DNA from: Wenjunlia tyrosinilytica
Lineage (GTDB): Bacteria; Actinomycetota; Actinomycetes; Streptomycetales; Streptomycetaceae
Assembly (NCBI RefSeq): GCF_014646055.1
Contig: NZ_BMMS01000035.1
Location: forward strand, 18,533-82,532
Reading direction: 5' to 3'
Length of the DNA: 64,000 bases
Notes under the pieces: generated by a model
The model's database searches: none
What the model was told of the DNA's origin: nothing
Seen by the model: the letters and a program-made list of their open reading frames with translations, nothing else
Translations under genes and position numbers: made by a program
Shown: piece by piece, positions 18,768 through 26,679 of the stretch
Position numbering within the stretch: the stretch's first letter is position 1
Layout: each line of letters begins with the position of its first letter

Positions 18768-20213
18768 CTATGTCGCCGCCGGCTGCGCCTCGGTGCCGCT
18801 CTGCGTGGACGTGGATCCGGCGGCCGCCGCCTCGGCCGCCGCCCCTTCGGCGGCCGTGTCCTTGGCTCCGGGCCGGCCCGAGCCGAGGTGGTTGAAGACG
18901 AGGTTGAGGGTGAAGGCCAGGATCACGGTGAGGGTGATCGGGCTGCCGAAGACGGTCTGGGCCCAGCTGGGGAACTGCTTGAAGAAGACCTCGTTGCCGA
19001 AGGAGTCGGTGGCGACCGCTGGAAGCATGCCCACGCCCAGCGAGACGGCGATCACCAGCAGATTGTGGTTGTCCTGGAACTCGACCTTCTTCAGGGTCTG
19101 GACGCCGACGGCCGTCACCATGGCGAACATGACGAGCGCGGCGCCGCCGACCACCTGCTCCGGCACGGCCGCGACGAACGCGCCCACCTTGGGCACCAGA
19201 CCCATCGTCACCAGGATGCCGCCCGCCCCGGCGACCACCCAGCGGCTGCGCACTCCGGTCATCTGCACCAGTCCGACGTTCTCGGCGTACGCGGTGTCCG
19301 GGAAGGAGTTCATGCAGCCGCCCAGCACCGCCGACAGGCCGTCCGTTGCCAGTCCTCGGGCGATGTCGTCCTCCGACAGCTTCCTGTCGGTCATCTCGGC
19401 CACGGCCAGCATGTCCGCGGTGGACTCGGTGTAGGTGACCAGCAGCACGATGCACATGGAGATGATCGCCGCGGCGTCGAAGCGGGGCGCGCCGAAGTGG
19501 AACGGCGAGCTGACGCCGAACCACGGTGCGGAGGAGACCCCTTCGAGGTGGAACAGGTCCATCGGGATCGCGACGAGGCTGCCGACCACGATCGCCAGCA
19601 GGGGCGCGGTCTGGCCGAGGAAGCCGCGCAGGGTCCGCGCGAAGATCACGATCAGCGCGACCACACCGAGGCCGAGAGCGATGTGCGAGACCTGGCCGTA
19701 GTCCTTGGCCGTGGTGTCATGGCCGGCGATCATCCCGGCACCCGGGCCGATCAGTGACAGGCCGATGACGGTGATGACGGTGCCGGACACCAGCGGTGGA
19801 AAGAACTTGATCATCTTGGCGAACGGCTTCGCGATGATCAGACCGAAGACGCCGGAGACGAGCATCGCCCCGTAGACGGTCGGCAGCCCGTGCTTCGCGG
19901 CAATGGTGATCATCGGGCTGACGACGGTGAAGGTGGCACCGGCCACGACGGGCAGCCGCACGCCGAGGACCTTGGAGACGCCGACCGCCTGGATGATGGT
20001 GGCGATACCGGCGACGAGCAGGTCGGCGTTGACGAGCAGGGCGATCGTGGCGAAGTCCAGCTTGAGCGCGTTGCCGACGATGAAGGGAACGGCCACGGCG
20101 CCCGCGTACATGATGAACACATGCTGCAGGCTGAGCACGGCAAGCCGCGAGGGCGGCGGAACCTCGTCGACAGGGTGTCGCTCGCCCGTGGTGGACGACT
20201 GTGGCAACCGCAT
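18768..20213 (-). CDS. NCS2 nucleobase (xanthine/uracil-type) permease
   Basis: A 481-aa membrane protein with about 12-14 hydrophobic segments. Typical NCS2 signatures are LSLQHVFIMYAGAVAVP near the N-terminus and SFPDTAYAENVGLVQMTGVRSR in the TM10 region. Members take up xanthine, uric acid or uracil with protons or sodium; the sequence resembles the purine branch more than the UraA branch. The C-terminus is an Ala/Ser-rich cytoplasmic tail. The ATG at 20213 follows GGAG. It is convergent with aspA, only 29 nt away, and no hairpin is seen between them. Confidence 0.9.
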   Translation of the reverse strand: MRLPQSSTTGERHPVDEVPPPSRLAVLSLQHVFIMYAGAVAVPFIVGNALKLDFATIALLVNADLLVAGIATIIQAVGVSKVLGVRLPVVAGATFTVVSPMITIAAKHGLPTVYGAMLVSGVFGLIIAKPFAKMIKFFPPLVSGTVITVIGLSLIGPGAGMIAGHDTTAKDYGQVSHIALGLGVVALIVIFARTLRGFLGQTAPLLAIVVGSLVAIPMDLFHLEGVSSAPWFGVSSPFHFGAPRFDAAAIISMCIVLLVTYTESTADMLAVAEMTDRKLSEDDIARGLATDGLSAVLGGCMNSFPDTAYAENVGLVQMTGVRSRWVVAGAGGILVTMGLVPKVGAFVAAVPEQVVGGAALVMFAMVTAVGVQTLKKVEFQDNHNLLVIAVSLGVGMLPAVATDSFGNEVFFKQFPSWAQTVFGSPITLTVILAFTLNLVFNHLGSGRPGAKDTAAEGAAAEAAAAGSTSTQSGTEAQPAAT

Positions 20214-20516
20214 CGTTTTCTCCGATTCTGGCGGGCCGGAGCGGGGGTCTGCTGTGCGGTGGCCTCGTTGGCACCGTGTGGAGCGTTCCGGCTGAGGTCG
20301 GGGGGCATTCTCCCCGCTTCCGCGGGGTGCCGACATCCGAGCCTTCGCGGCGCAGCGCGCGGCCGGGTGCCTTGTCGGCGGGCCACGACGCTGATGCGAC
20401 CCTCAGTAAACTGGTGGGCCAACACCCGGTGCCATTGTGGAAACGTCCATGAATCCGGCCGGTGGGGAACGCTCTGTTCGTAAGGTCGTACAACGCGGTC
20501 GTGCGCCGGCTCCCGG
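20214..20516 (-). other. Leader region of the nucleobase permease
   Basis: About 300 nt with no gene. On the minus strand the transcript would carry a compact hairpin, CCCCGC-GGAA-GCGGGG (20312-20327), with a GNRA-type loop about 100 nt before the start codon. This might be part of a structured leader, but I recognise no known purine riboswitch core in it. Confidence 0.35.
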
Positions 20517-21485
20517 TCATGGACGCGGCGCGACCGGCGGCACTCGGCTGTCGCCGGACGTGGACGACAGCGCCTCCGCGCGGAGGTCCTCCTCGGAGGC
20601 GCCCAGCCGCCAATAGCCGCAGGACACCACTTGTTCGCGGTCGAAACCCCGCTCGCCGACGAGATGGCGGCGCAGGGCCCGGACGGTCCCCGACTCGCCG
20701 GCGATCCAGGCGTAGGGGGCGCCGTCCGGCAGCGCGGTGTCCCGCACCGCGTCGACGAGTCCGGTGCCGGAGCGGCTGACGGGGTGGCTGCCGGACCGGC
20801 TGCTGGACCAGCCATCGGCGTCGCCGCGGACGAGCCACGTGACCTCGGCGTCGGCCCGGCACTGCAGGTCCTCGATGTCCCCGGCGTGCCGGACCTCGAT
20901 CCAGGCCTTCGCCCGTGCACCGGCCGGCAGCCAGGCCAGGATGTTTGCGGCGGCCGGAAGCGCGGTCTCGTCGGCGGCGATCAGCACCCAGTCGGAGCCA
21001 TGGCGCTCGCCGAAGGGTTCCGGAGGGCGGAAGCTCACGCTCCTGTTGTCCTCGACGGCTGGGCCGAGCAGGATGACACGGTCACCCGGTCCGGCGCGGC
21101 GGGCCCAGCGCGAGGCGGGACCGCTGGCCGCCGCGGCGGCCGATGTGCCGGCGCCGCGCAGCGCGAAGTCGACCTTCAACTCGGCCCGTTCACGGCACAG
21201 CTCACGCACGGTGTAGGACCGCATGACTGCGCGTACCGCCGGATCCATGGCCCGCCAGCGCGTGAACCAGCCGTCGCCGAGCCCCGTCGGCACCACCGGC
21301 GCGGTCTGCCAGGTGTGCGGCAGGAACAGGGAGAAGCTCTGGTCGCGGCCGCCCCCGGCGAAGTCGCGCAAGGACTCGCCGCCGAGGGTGATCCTGACCA
21401 TGGAGGGGCCGAGGCATGCGCTGCGCACGACCTGTGCGTCGAAGAACCGGAAGGGCGCGGTGGCGGTGGCGGAGGTGTTCGTCAT
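20517..21485 (-). CDS. Siderophore-interacting protein (ferric-siderophore reductase family)
   Basis: A 322-aa cytoplasmic flavoprotein of the ViuB/SIP family, which reduces ferric siderophores to release iron. The N-terminal FAD-binding barrel includes MRSYTVRE, the RxYT-type flavin motif. The C-terminal domain includes WVLIAADETALPAAANIL and the closing YAWIAGES and CGYWRLGASEED segments typical of the family. The ATG at 21485 follows TTGAGG. Its promoter is presumably the iron-box promoter upstream of the lipoprotein relic at 21493-21741, which would make it iron-repressed. Confidence 0.92.
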   Translation of the reverse strand: MTNTSATATAPFRFFDAQVVRSACLGPSMVRITLGGESLRDFAGGGRDQSFSLFLPHTWQTAPVVPTGLGDGWFTRWRAMDPAVRAVMRSYTVRELCRERAELKVDFALRGAGTSAAAAASGPASRWARRAGPGDRVILLGPAVEDNRSVSFRPPEPFGERHGSDWVLIAADETALPAAANILAWLPAGARAKAWIEVRHAGDIEDLQCRADAEVTWLVRGDADGWSSSRSGSHPVSRSGTGLVDAVRDTALPDGAPYAWIAGESGTVRALRRHLVGERGFDREQVVSCGYWRLGASEEDLRAEALSSTSGDSRVPPVAPRP

Positions 21486-21492
21486 CGCGGCC

Positions 21493-21741
21493 TCAACCGA
21501 GCTTCCCGGCGCCCCGGGCGGCCTCGGCCGGATCCTCCAGCAGGGGTGCGGCGCCCGTGTGCGAGAAGCGGGGCACCGCATCCCGGGCGGCCACCTGGTG
21601 CGCCTTCCTCTGCCGGTCGTCGGTGAACGACCAGGTGCGGCTGCCGCTTCCCCCGCTCGGCGGTGAGCCCGAACCGCCGCTGCTCCCACAGGCGGTGAGC
21701 AGGCCGCGACGGGAGAGGGGGGCGGTTCTGGGCTGCGGCAT
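21493..21741 (-). pseudogene. Internally deleted ferric-siderophore binding lipoprotein
   Basis: An 82-aa frame with a strong ribosome site (AGAAGGAC) before the ATG at 21741. It begins like an iron-siderophore ABC binding lipoprotein: SRRGLLTACGSSGG, then the mature start RTWSFTDDRQRK. The hydrophobic signal core is missing, so the lipobox follows the twin arginines directly. The end (KAHQVAARDAVPRF, then GAAPLLEDPAEAARGAGKLG) resembles the C-terminus of such proteins. I infer that a normal ~320-aa gene lost most of its middle. It ends 7 nt before the siderophore-interacting protein gene, the usual operon order. Confidence 0.6.
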
Positions 21742-21797
21742 GACGGAGTCCTTCTCTCGGGAGGTCCACGGGCAGCCGCGGAAGGCCGACGATGGAC

Positions 21798-21816
21798 TTA
21801 GGTTAACCTAACCTAA
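21798..21816 (-). promoter_or_regulatory. IdeR/DmdR iron box
   Basis: TTAGGTTAACCTAACCTAA matches the 19-bp actinobacterial iron box (TTAGGTTAG-S-CTAACCTAA type) with near-perfect symmetry. It lies 57 nt upstream of the lipoprotein relic start and would place that relic and the siderophore-interacting protein gene under iron-dependent repression. Confidence 0.85.
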
Positions 21817-21864
21817 GTACTTTTCGGCGGGAGTGGCGTGCCGCTCCCGCTCCGCACCGGAGCC

Positions 21865-22080
21865 CTACGCGTTCGTCACCAACTCACCGTAGACCCGGGG
21901 GAGTTCGCTCCTCATGCGGCTGTCGCGCGGAAGCCTGCCGAGAATGTCGAGCGCACTGCGCGCCGCCGGGTCGCCAGGGCGGGTGGTGGCCGCCGGACCG
22001 CCGAAGGCGATCGTGACCGCGGAGCTGGTGGATGAGGTCTTCCGGCTGCCCCGCCCGCGTCATCGACGACCCGGAGACCG
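21865..22080 (-). pseudogene. Possible coding remnant with broken frame
   Basis: On the minus strand, an in-frame stretch ending at TAG 21865-21867 reads AVTIAFGGPAATTRPGD, then ALDILGRLPRDSRMR and SELPRVYGELVTNA, with almost exclusively G/C third positions, so it looks like a genuine protein C-terminus. Upstream the frame closes at a TGA (22060-22062), while another frame there carries protein-like sequence (GLRVVDDAGGAAG). A frameshifted or deleted gene of unknown family is the simplest reading. I could not assign a function. Confidence 0.35.
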
Positions 22081-22311
22081 GAACACGCCCGATCGTGCCC
22101 GCCGCCCGCCGCCCGCCGCCGCGCGGGCGCGACCGCGGTGGCCGTGTTCGACCGCCGCGTCTGGGCCGACCGTGCGAGAGGTGGCACCCGATTGGGCCAA
22201 AGGTCCGGGCCATCCGGAGGCCCCGCGGGAGGTGGGAGCGCGCCGGATTCCCTTCCCGGGTGGATCCCGGGTAGATGTGGTCGTGCCCACGTCCGACGGG
22301 AGCCCCACCCG

Positions 22312-24039
22312 GTGAAGATCCTGCTGCTCTGCTCAGCGTTCAACGGCCTCAGTCAGCGTGTCTGGCTGGAACTGCGGGCCTCGGGACACGAGGTGGAGGT
22401 GGCGCTGCCGTCCGGTGCCTCCTCCATGGCCGTCGCGGTCGCCCGCGCCGATCCGGAGCTGATCGTCTGCCCCTTCCTGCGCGAACGCGTCCCCGAGGAG
22501 GTCTGGGCCAACCATCGGACGATCATCATCCACCCCGGTCCGCTGGGCGACCGCGGACCGTCCGCCCTGGACTGGGCGGTGGCGGACGCCGAACGCGTAT
22601 GGGGAGTCACCGCCCTGCAGGCCGTGGAGGAGATGGACGCGGGACCCGTCTGGGCCACACGGACGTTCGCCGTCGGAGCGGAAACGCCGCGCAAGAGCAG
22701 CCTGTACAACGGTCCCGTGGCGGACGCCGCCGTCGAGCTGGTCCACGAGGTTGTCGGCAAGGCCGCGGACCCGGGCTTCGCCCCCCGGCCGCTCGGCCGC
22801 GGGGCAGCGGAGGTGATCGGACGGGCCCGGCCCCTGATGCGCCAGGAGGACCGCGCCTTCTCCTGGGCCGACGACACCGCCCATGTCCTGCGCAGGATCA
22901 GATGCGGTGACGGCTCGCCGGGCGTGCGCACCGAACTCCTCGGCCTGCCCGTGTCCGTCTTCGACGCACACCCGGCCGCAGACGCGGGTCCGGGGGAGCC
23001 GGGCTCGGTGGCCGCCCTCCGGCATGGCGCCATCCTGGTGCGGACGGGGGACGGCGCGCTGTGGGTGGGGCACGCCCGGCCCGTGCCCCAGGACGGCGAG
23101 GCCACCATCAAACTGCCGGCGGCCACCGTACTGGGGGAACGGCTCGCCGGGGTCCCCGCGCTGCCCACGACGTTCGAGCCGGACGACGACAAGCGGGGCT
23201 ACCGTGAGATCGCCTACCGTCGCGTGGGCCCGATCGGCACGCTGGCCTTCTCCTTCTACAACGGCGCCATGTCGACATCGCAGTGCCGGCGCCTGGCGGC
23301 GGCACTGAGGCACGCCGCCGCGCAGGACACCACGGTGCTGGTGCTCCGCGGCGGTGAGGTCTTCTCCAACGGGATCCACCTCAACGCCATCGAAGCCGCG
23401 CCCCGACCGGCGATGGAGGCCTGGTACAACATCAACGCCGTCAACGACGTCTGCCGCGGGATCATCCAGTGCGTGCGCCAACTGGTGGTCGCGGCGGTGG
23501 AAGGCAACGCGGGCGCGGGCGGCGTCATGCTCGCCCTCGGAGCCGACCAGGTCCTGCTGAGGCAGGGCGTGGTCCTCAATCCGCACTACCGGACGATGGG
23601 CCTGTACGGCTCCGAGTACTGGACCTTTGTACTGCCCCGGCGAGCCGGACGCCCCGAGGCCGAGCGGCTCACGACGCGCTGCCTGCCCGTCGGCACGGAC
23701 GAGGCACTGCGCCTGGGGCTGGCCGACGCGGTGCTGCCGCGCCACCCGGTGGCGTTCGAGGAGGCACTGGACGACCACCTCCAGCGGCTGGTCCGGGACC
23801 AGGAACGGCTCGTGGCCGCCAAACGCGACCGCCTGTCGTCCGACCTGGAGCGCAAGCCGCTGGAGGCGTACCGCGCGGAGGAACTGGGCCGGATGAATGA
23901 GGACATCTTCGCCGACCGGCACGGCTTCGCCGCCTCCCGCCGTGCCTTCGTCACCAAGAGGCGCGGCACCGCCGGGTCGGGCGGCCATGTGGGATCGGGC
24001 GGCCATGGGGGATCGAGCGGCGAGCCGCCGAGGCAGTAG
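22312..24039 (+). CDS. hoxX: HoxX-type protein (formyl-THF-dependent, hydrogenase maturation)
   Basis: A 575-aa two-domain protein. Residues ~1-270 resemble formyltetrahydrofolate-utilising transferases (IIIHPGPLGDRGPSALDW near 75-90). Residues ~285-560 are a crotonase/enoyl-CoA hydratase-like domain with the HoxX hallmarks VEGNAGAGGVMLALGADQV and NPHYRTMGLYGSEYW. In studied bacteria HoxX makes CO from formyl-THF (via formyl-CoA) for the [NiFe]-hydrogenase active site in air. The GTG at 22312 follows GGGAG with 9-nt spacing. The C-terminus ends in a Gly/Ser/His-rich tail with two GSGGH units. No hydrogenase or hyp gene is present in this window. Confidence 0.88.
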   Translation: MKILLLCSAFNGLSQRVWLELRASGHEVEVALPSGASSMAVAVARADPELIVCPFLRERVPEEVWANHRTIIIHPGPLGDRGPSALDWAVADAERVWGVTALQAVEEMDAGPVWATRTFAVGAETPRKSSLYNGPVADAAVELVHEVVGKAADPGFAPRPLGRGAAEVIGRARPLMRQEDRAFSWADDTAHVLRRIRCGDGSPGVRTELLGLPVSVFDAHPAADAGPGEPGSVAALRHGAILVRTGDGALWVGHARPVPQDGEATIKLPAATVLGERLAGVPALPTTFEPDDDKRGYREIAYRRVGPIGTLAFSFYNGAMSTSQCRRLAAALRHAAAQDTTVLVLRGGEVFSNGIHLNAIEAAPRPAMEAWYNINAVNDVCRGIIQCVRQLVVAAVEGNAGAGGVMLALGADQVLLRQGVVLNPHYRTMGLYGSEYWTFVLPRRAGRPEAERLTTRCLPVGTDEALRLGLADAVLPRHPVAFEEALDDHLQRLVRDQERLVAAKRDRLSSDLERKPLEAYRAEELGRMNEDIFADRHGFAASRRAFVTKRRGTAGSGGHVGSGGHGGSSGEPPRQ

Positions 24040-24190
24040 CACAACCGCGTGTCGTCGCACCGTGACCGCGCTGCCGTGTCCGTGCGACGCGCAACCGTGC
24101 GACGCGCATCCGCACAAGACGCCCGCCGCACAAAGACGCCCCCCGCGGACGCCACCGCGCGCTCGGGACGACATGCCGTTGGCGCGGGCG

Positions 24191-24658
24191 CTACTCCATC
24201 AGGCGCTCGCGGGATGCCTTGGACTGCTGCTCCTGCCAGTACAGGACGAGGAAGAGCACGAAGAGGAGCTCGTCGGGCAGCGACGCGTACTCCTCCGAGA
24301 GCTGCACCTGAGTGGGCCGAGAGCCCCACTTGCTGTAGGACACGGCGAATGGCCCAAGGGTGCGGACACGGCTGCCGTGCCAGTCATGGCCGACGTCATG
24401 GGGGCCGACACGTTTCACAGTCGTGCCGAACCTGCCGTACTCGAGATCCCACTCCCCGAGTGCGCGGGGCCGGCTGCCCCAGTGGTCGTAGTCGATGCCC
24501 ATGTCGCCGACAGCGCGAAGACGGCTGCCCATCCGGTCGTAGCGGAGGCGGAACGGCCCGAGCGCGCAGGGCCGGCTCCCCATCTGGTCGTACGCGATCG
24601 GGATGTCGCCGATGGCGCGAAGCCGCCCCCACTTGTCGTAGGTCAAGTCGATGTCCAC
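24191..24658 (-). CDS. Protein of seven tandem 17-residue YD/WG repeats with hydrophobic C-terminus
   Basis: A 155-aa protein of unknown function. Residues 2-120 form seven contiguous 17-residue units, for example LRYDRMGSRLRAVGDMG and IDYDHWGSRPRALGEWD. The rough pattern is hydrophobic-x-Y-D-x-(W/M)-G-S-R-x-R-A-(L/V)-G, alternating as in beta-strand repeats. The tail contains a very hydrophobic segment (ELLFVLFLVLYWQEQQ) that could be a membrane or docking helix. The GTG start at 24658 lies just after an AAGGGGG sequence, a very short spacing. It stands alone, transcribed towards hoxX. The repeats recall YD-type shells in miniature, but I know no family for certain. Confidence 0.75.
   Translation of the reverse strand: MDIDLTYDKWGRLRAIGDIPIAYDQMGSRPCALGPFRLRYDRMGSRLRAVGDMGIDYDHWGSRPRALGEWDLEYGRFGTTVKRVGPHDVGHDWHGSRVRTLGPFAVSYSKWGSRPTQVQLSEEYASLPDELLFVLFLVLYWQEQQSKASRERLME
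24302..24655 (-). repeat. Seven 51-bp tandem repeats in a coding region
   Basis: The 17-residue protein units correspond to 51-bp DNA units that remain recognisable but diverged. Conserved DNA blocks encode Y-D and G-S-R-x-R. The repeat number could vary by slippage or recombination between strains. Confidence 0.65.
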
Positions 24659-24953
24659 ACCCCCTTTTTACCGGCCCTTCGGAACCCATTGCGGCAAAAC
24701 GTGGTCATATTCAGCGACTTGTTCGTACGGACTTGTAAGGGTCTACCCGAATGGTGGTTTCGTGAGCACTGCCCCCCGTGAACGCCGCGATGTTCCTCCG
24801 CCGAATGGCCCGGAGCCGGCCCCGTAGACGGCTGACCTGCCGACGAACCGTGGGGACACCCTCACTCAGGTGCGACCGGTCCGGCCGCGGTGGCGCGAGA
24901 CTGGCGGCCGGCCCCTGGAGAAACAGGCCAAGTACAACCAGGAAGAGAGTCAG

Positions 24954-25670
24954 ATGGATCCGCGCACGATGCCCGACACCGCCTCCCGCCAGTCGGGCGG
25001 CACCGTCGTCGCCGTCTCCCCGCACGCCGACGATGCCGAGTACGGCGCCGGAGCACTGCTCTCGGGCTATGCCCAGGCGGGCTGGCCCGTGGTGATCGCG
25101 CTGATGACCGGTTCGTCGCACGGGCGTGTGCGGGAAGCGGCGGACGCGGCTCAGGTGCTCGGCGCCCGGCTGGTCGTGGACGAATCGGGGCAGGACGGTG
25201 CGCTGGAGGTGACCTCGGCGCGTGTGCGCTGGCTGGAGGGGATCGTCGGCGGCGCCCATCTTGTGCTCGCGCCACATCCGGACGACACCCACCAGGACCA
25301 CCGTGCCGCCGCTGCCATCACCTGGTCCGCGGTCCGCCGCTCGGCGGTCAACCTCGCCTGGTACCGCACACCCAGCAGCGGTCCGGGTTTCACCGCGACG
25401 GTCTTCGGGCCGATCACTCCCTCTCAGGCCCAGGCGCGCGCCCGGGCGGTGGCGATGCACCGCAGCCAGTCCGACCGGCCCTATCTGACGGCCGAGCACC
25501 TCGCCGCCAAGGACGCCTGGCACGGCTGGCTCAGCGGCTGTGAGGCCGCTGAGCCGTTCGAGGCGGCACGCCATCTGCTGGCCCCCGGGCCGCTGCCCGT
25601 GTCCGCCCCGATCGTGGAGATGGCACAGCGCGATGTCACCCCCATGCCCATGACGCTGGGAAAGGTGTGA
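24954..25670 (+). CDS. PIG-L family deacetylase
   Basis: A 238-aa protein of the PIG-L/LmbE zinc-dependent N-acetyl-sugar deacetylase family. The N-terminal metal motif reads SPHADDAEYG (usual form PHPDDxE, here with Ala for Pro), and a second catalytic segment is APHPDDTHQDHRAA. Members deacetylate GlcNAc-linked substrates in mycothiol, glycolipid or antibiotic pathways. The ATG at 24954 follows AGGAAGAGA with good spacing. It is followed 108 nt later by an ECF sigma factor on the same strand. Substrate is unknown. Confidence 0.87.
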   Translation: MDPRTMPDTASRQSGGTVVAVSPHADDAEYGAGALLSGYAQAGWPVVIALMTGSSHGRVREAADAAQVLGARLVVDESGQDGALEVTSARVRWLEGIVGGAHLVLAPHPDDTHQDHRAAAAITWSAVRRSAVNLAWYRTPSSGPGFTATVFGPITPSQAQARARAVAMHRSQSDRPYLTAEHLAAKDAWHGWLSGCEAAEPFEAARHLLAPGPLPVSAPIVEMAQRDVTPMPMTLGKV

Positions 25671-25778
25671 CCGCCGTCGTGCCGCGGGAGCCCGTCGACC
25701 GGGGCGGCAGGCCCCTGTCCTATCGTCGGGATCCCATCCGTCACAGCGCTGACGGATCACGACGGGAGAACGCGACGG

Positions 25779-26675
25779 ATGAACGCACACGAATCTGCGG
25801 CGGAGCGCTTCGAGGCCGACCGGACGCATCTGCGAGCGGTGGCCTACCGGATGCTCGGCTCGCTGAGCGAGGCGGACGACGCCCTGCAGGAGGCCTGGCT
25901 CCACGTCCAGCGCTCCGATGCCAGCGGTGTGCGGAACCTGGGTGGTTGGCTGACGACGGTCGTCGGGCGGGTGTGCCTGGACATGCTGCGCTCGCGTGCC
26001 TCACGTCGTGAGGACCCGTTGGAGGCGCATGTTCCCGACCCGGTCATCGGCAGGGCCGACGGGCACGACCCCGAGCAGGAGGCCCTGCTGTCCGACTCGG
26101 TCGGCCTGGCGCTGCTCGTGGTGCTGGACGCGCTGCCTCCCGCCGAGCGGCTCGCCTTCGTGCTGCACGACATGTTCGCCGTGCCCTTCGACGACATCGC
26201 GCCCATCGTGGACCGCACCCCGGCGGCGGCGAGGCAGCTCGCCAGCCGCGCCCGCCGCCGGGTGCGGGAAGCGGCCACGCCGGACAGCGACCTCTCCCGC
26301 CAGCGCGAGGTCGTCGACGCCTTCCTCGCCGCTTCACGCGCCGGTGACTTCGACGCGCTCCTCGCGCTGCTGGATCCGGAGGTCGTGCTCCGGGCCGACA
26401 CCGGAACCGGGCCCGCCGGGCTCGCCGGTGCCTCGCAGCTGATCCGTGGAGCCAGGGCCGTGGCCGAGCAGGCGCTCGCCTTCGCGCGGTTCGCCCAGTT
26501 CGCGCGGCCGGCGCTCGTCAACGGAGCCATGGGACTGGTCAACGCTCCCGAGGGAGTGCCGTTCTCGGTCATGGGCTGCACCGTCACCGGCGGCAGGATC
26601 GTGGAGCTGAACGTACTCGCCGACCCCGCCCGCCTGCGCCGACTCGACCTGGGAGGTCTCGACGCACCGCGATGA
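25779..26675 (+). CDS. ECF sigma factor, SigJ-like with SnoaL-type C-terminal domain
   Basis: A 298-aa group IV sigma factor. Region 2 (about 10-75) has AYRMLGSLSEADDALQEAWL; region 4 (about 115-170) has LDALPPAERLAFVLHDMF. The ~120-residue C-terminal extension (REVVDAFLAASRAGDFDALL onward) is SnoaL/NTF2-like, as in the SigJ/ECF41-type factors, where it modulates activity in place of an anti-sigma factor. No anti-sigma gene is adjacent. The gene is convergent with the multi-PAS regulator; their stops lie within 5 nt. Confidence 0.9.
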   Translation: MNAHESAAERFEADRTHLRAVAYRMLGSLSEADDALQEAWLHVQRSDASGVRNLGGWLTTVVGRVCLDMLRSRASRREDPLEAHVPDPVIGRADGHDPEQEALLSDSVGLALLVVLDALPPAERLAFVLHDMFAVPFDDIAPIVDRTPAAARQLASRARRRVREAATPDSDLSRQREVVDAFLAASRAGDFDALLALLDPEVVLRADTGTGPAGLAGASQLIRGARAVAEQALAFARFAQFARPALVNGAMGLVNAPEGVPFSVMGCTVTGGRIVELNVLADPARLRRLDLGGLDAPR

Positions 26676-26679
26676 CGCG

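Noticed and set aside
16681..19524. 947-aa minus-strand frame across asparaginase and aspartase
   Set aside because: Overlaps three well-supported genes and has no domain of its own.
20214..20516. Purine riboswitch before the nucleobase permease
   Set aside because: Only a simple hairpin is visible; conserved riboswitch core bases were not found.
24302..24655. Repeats considered as a CRISPR array
   Set aside because: Units are contiguous 51-bp coding repeats with no spacers and no cas genes nearby.
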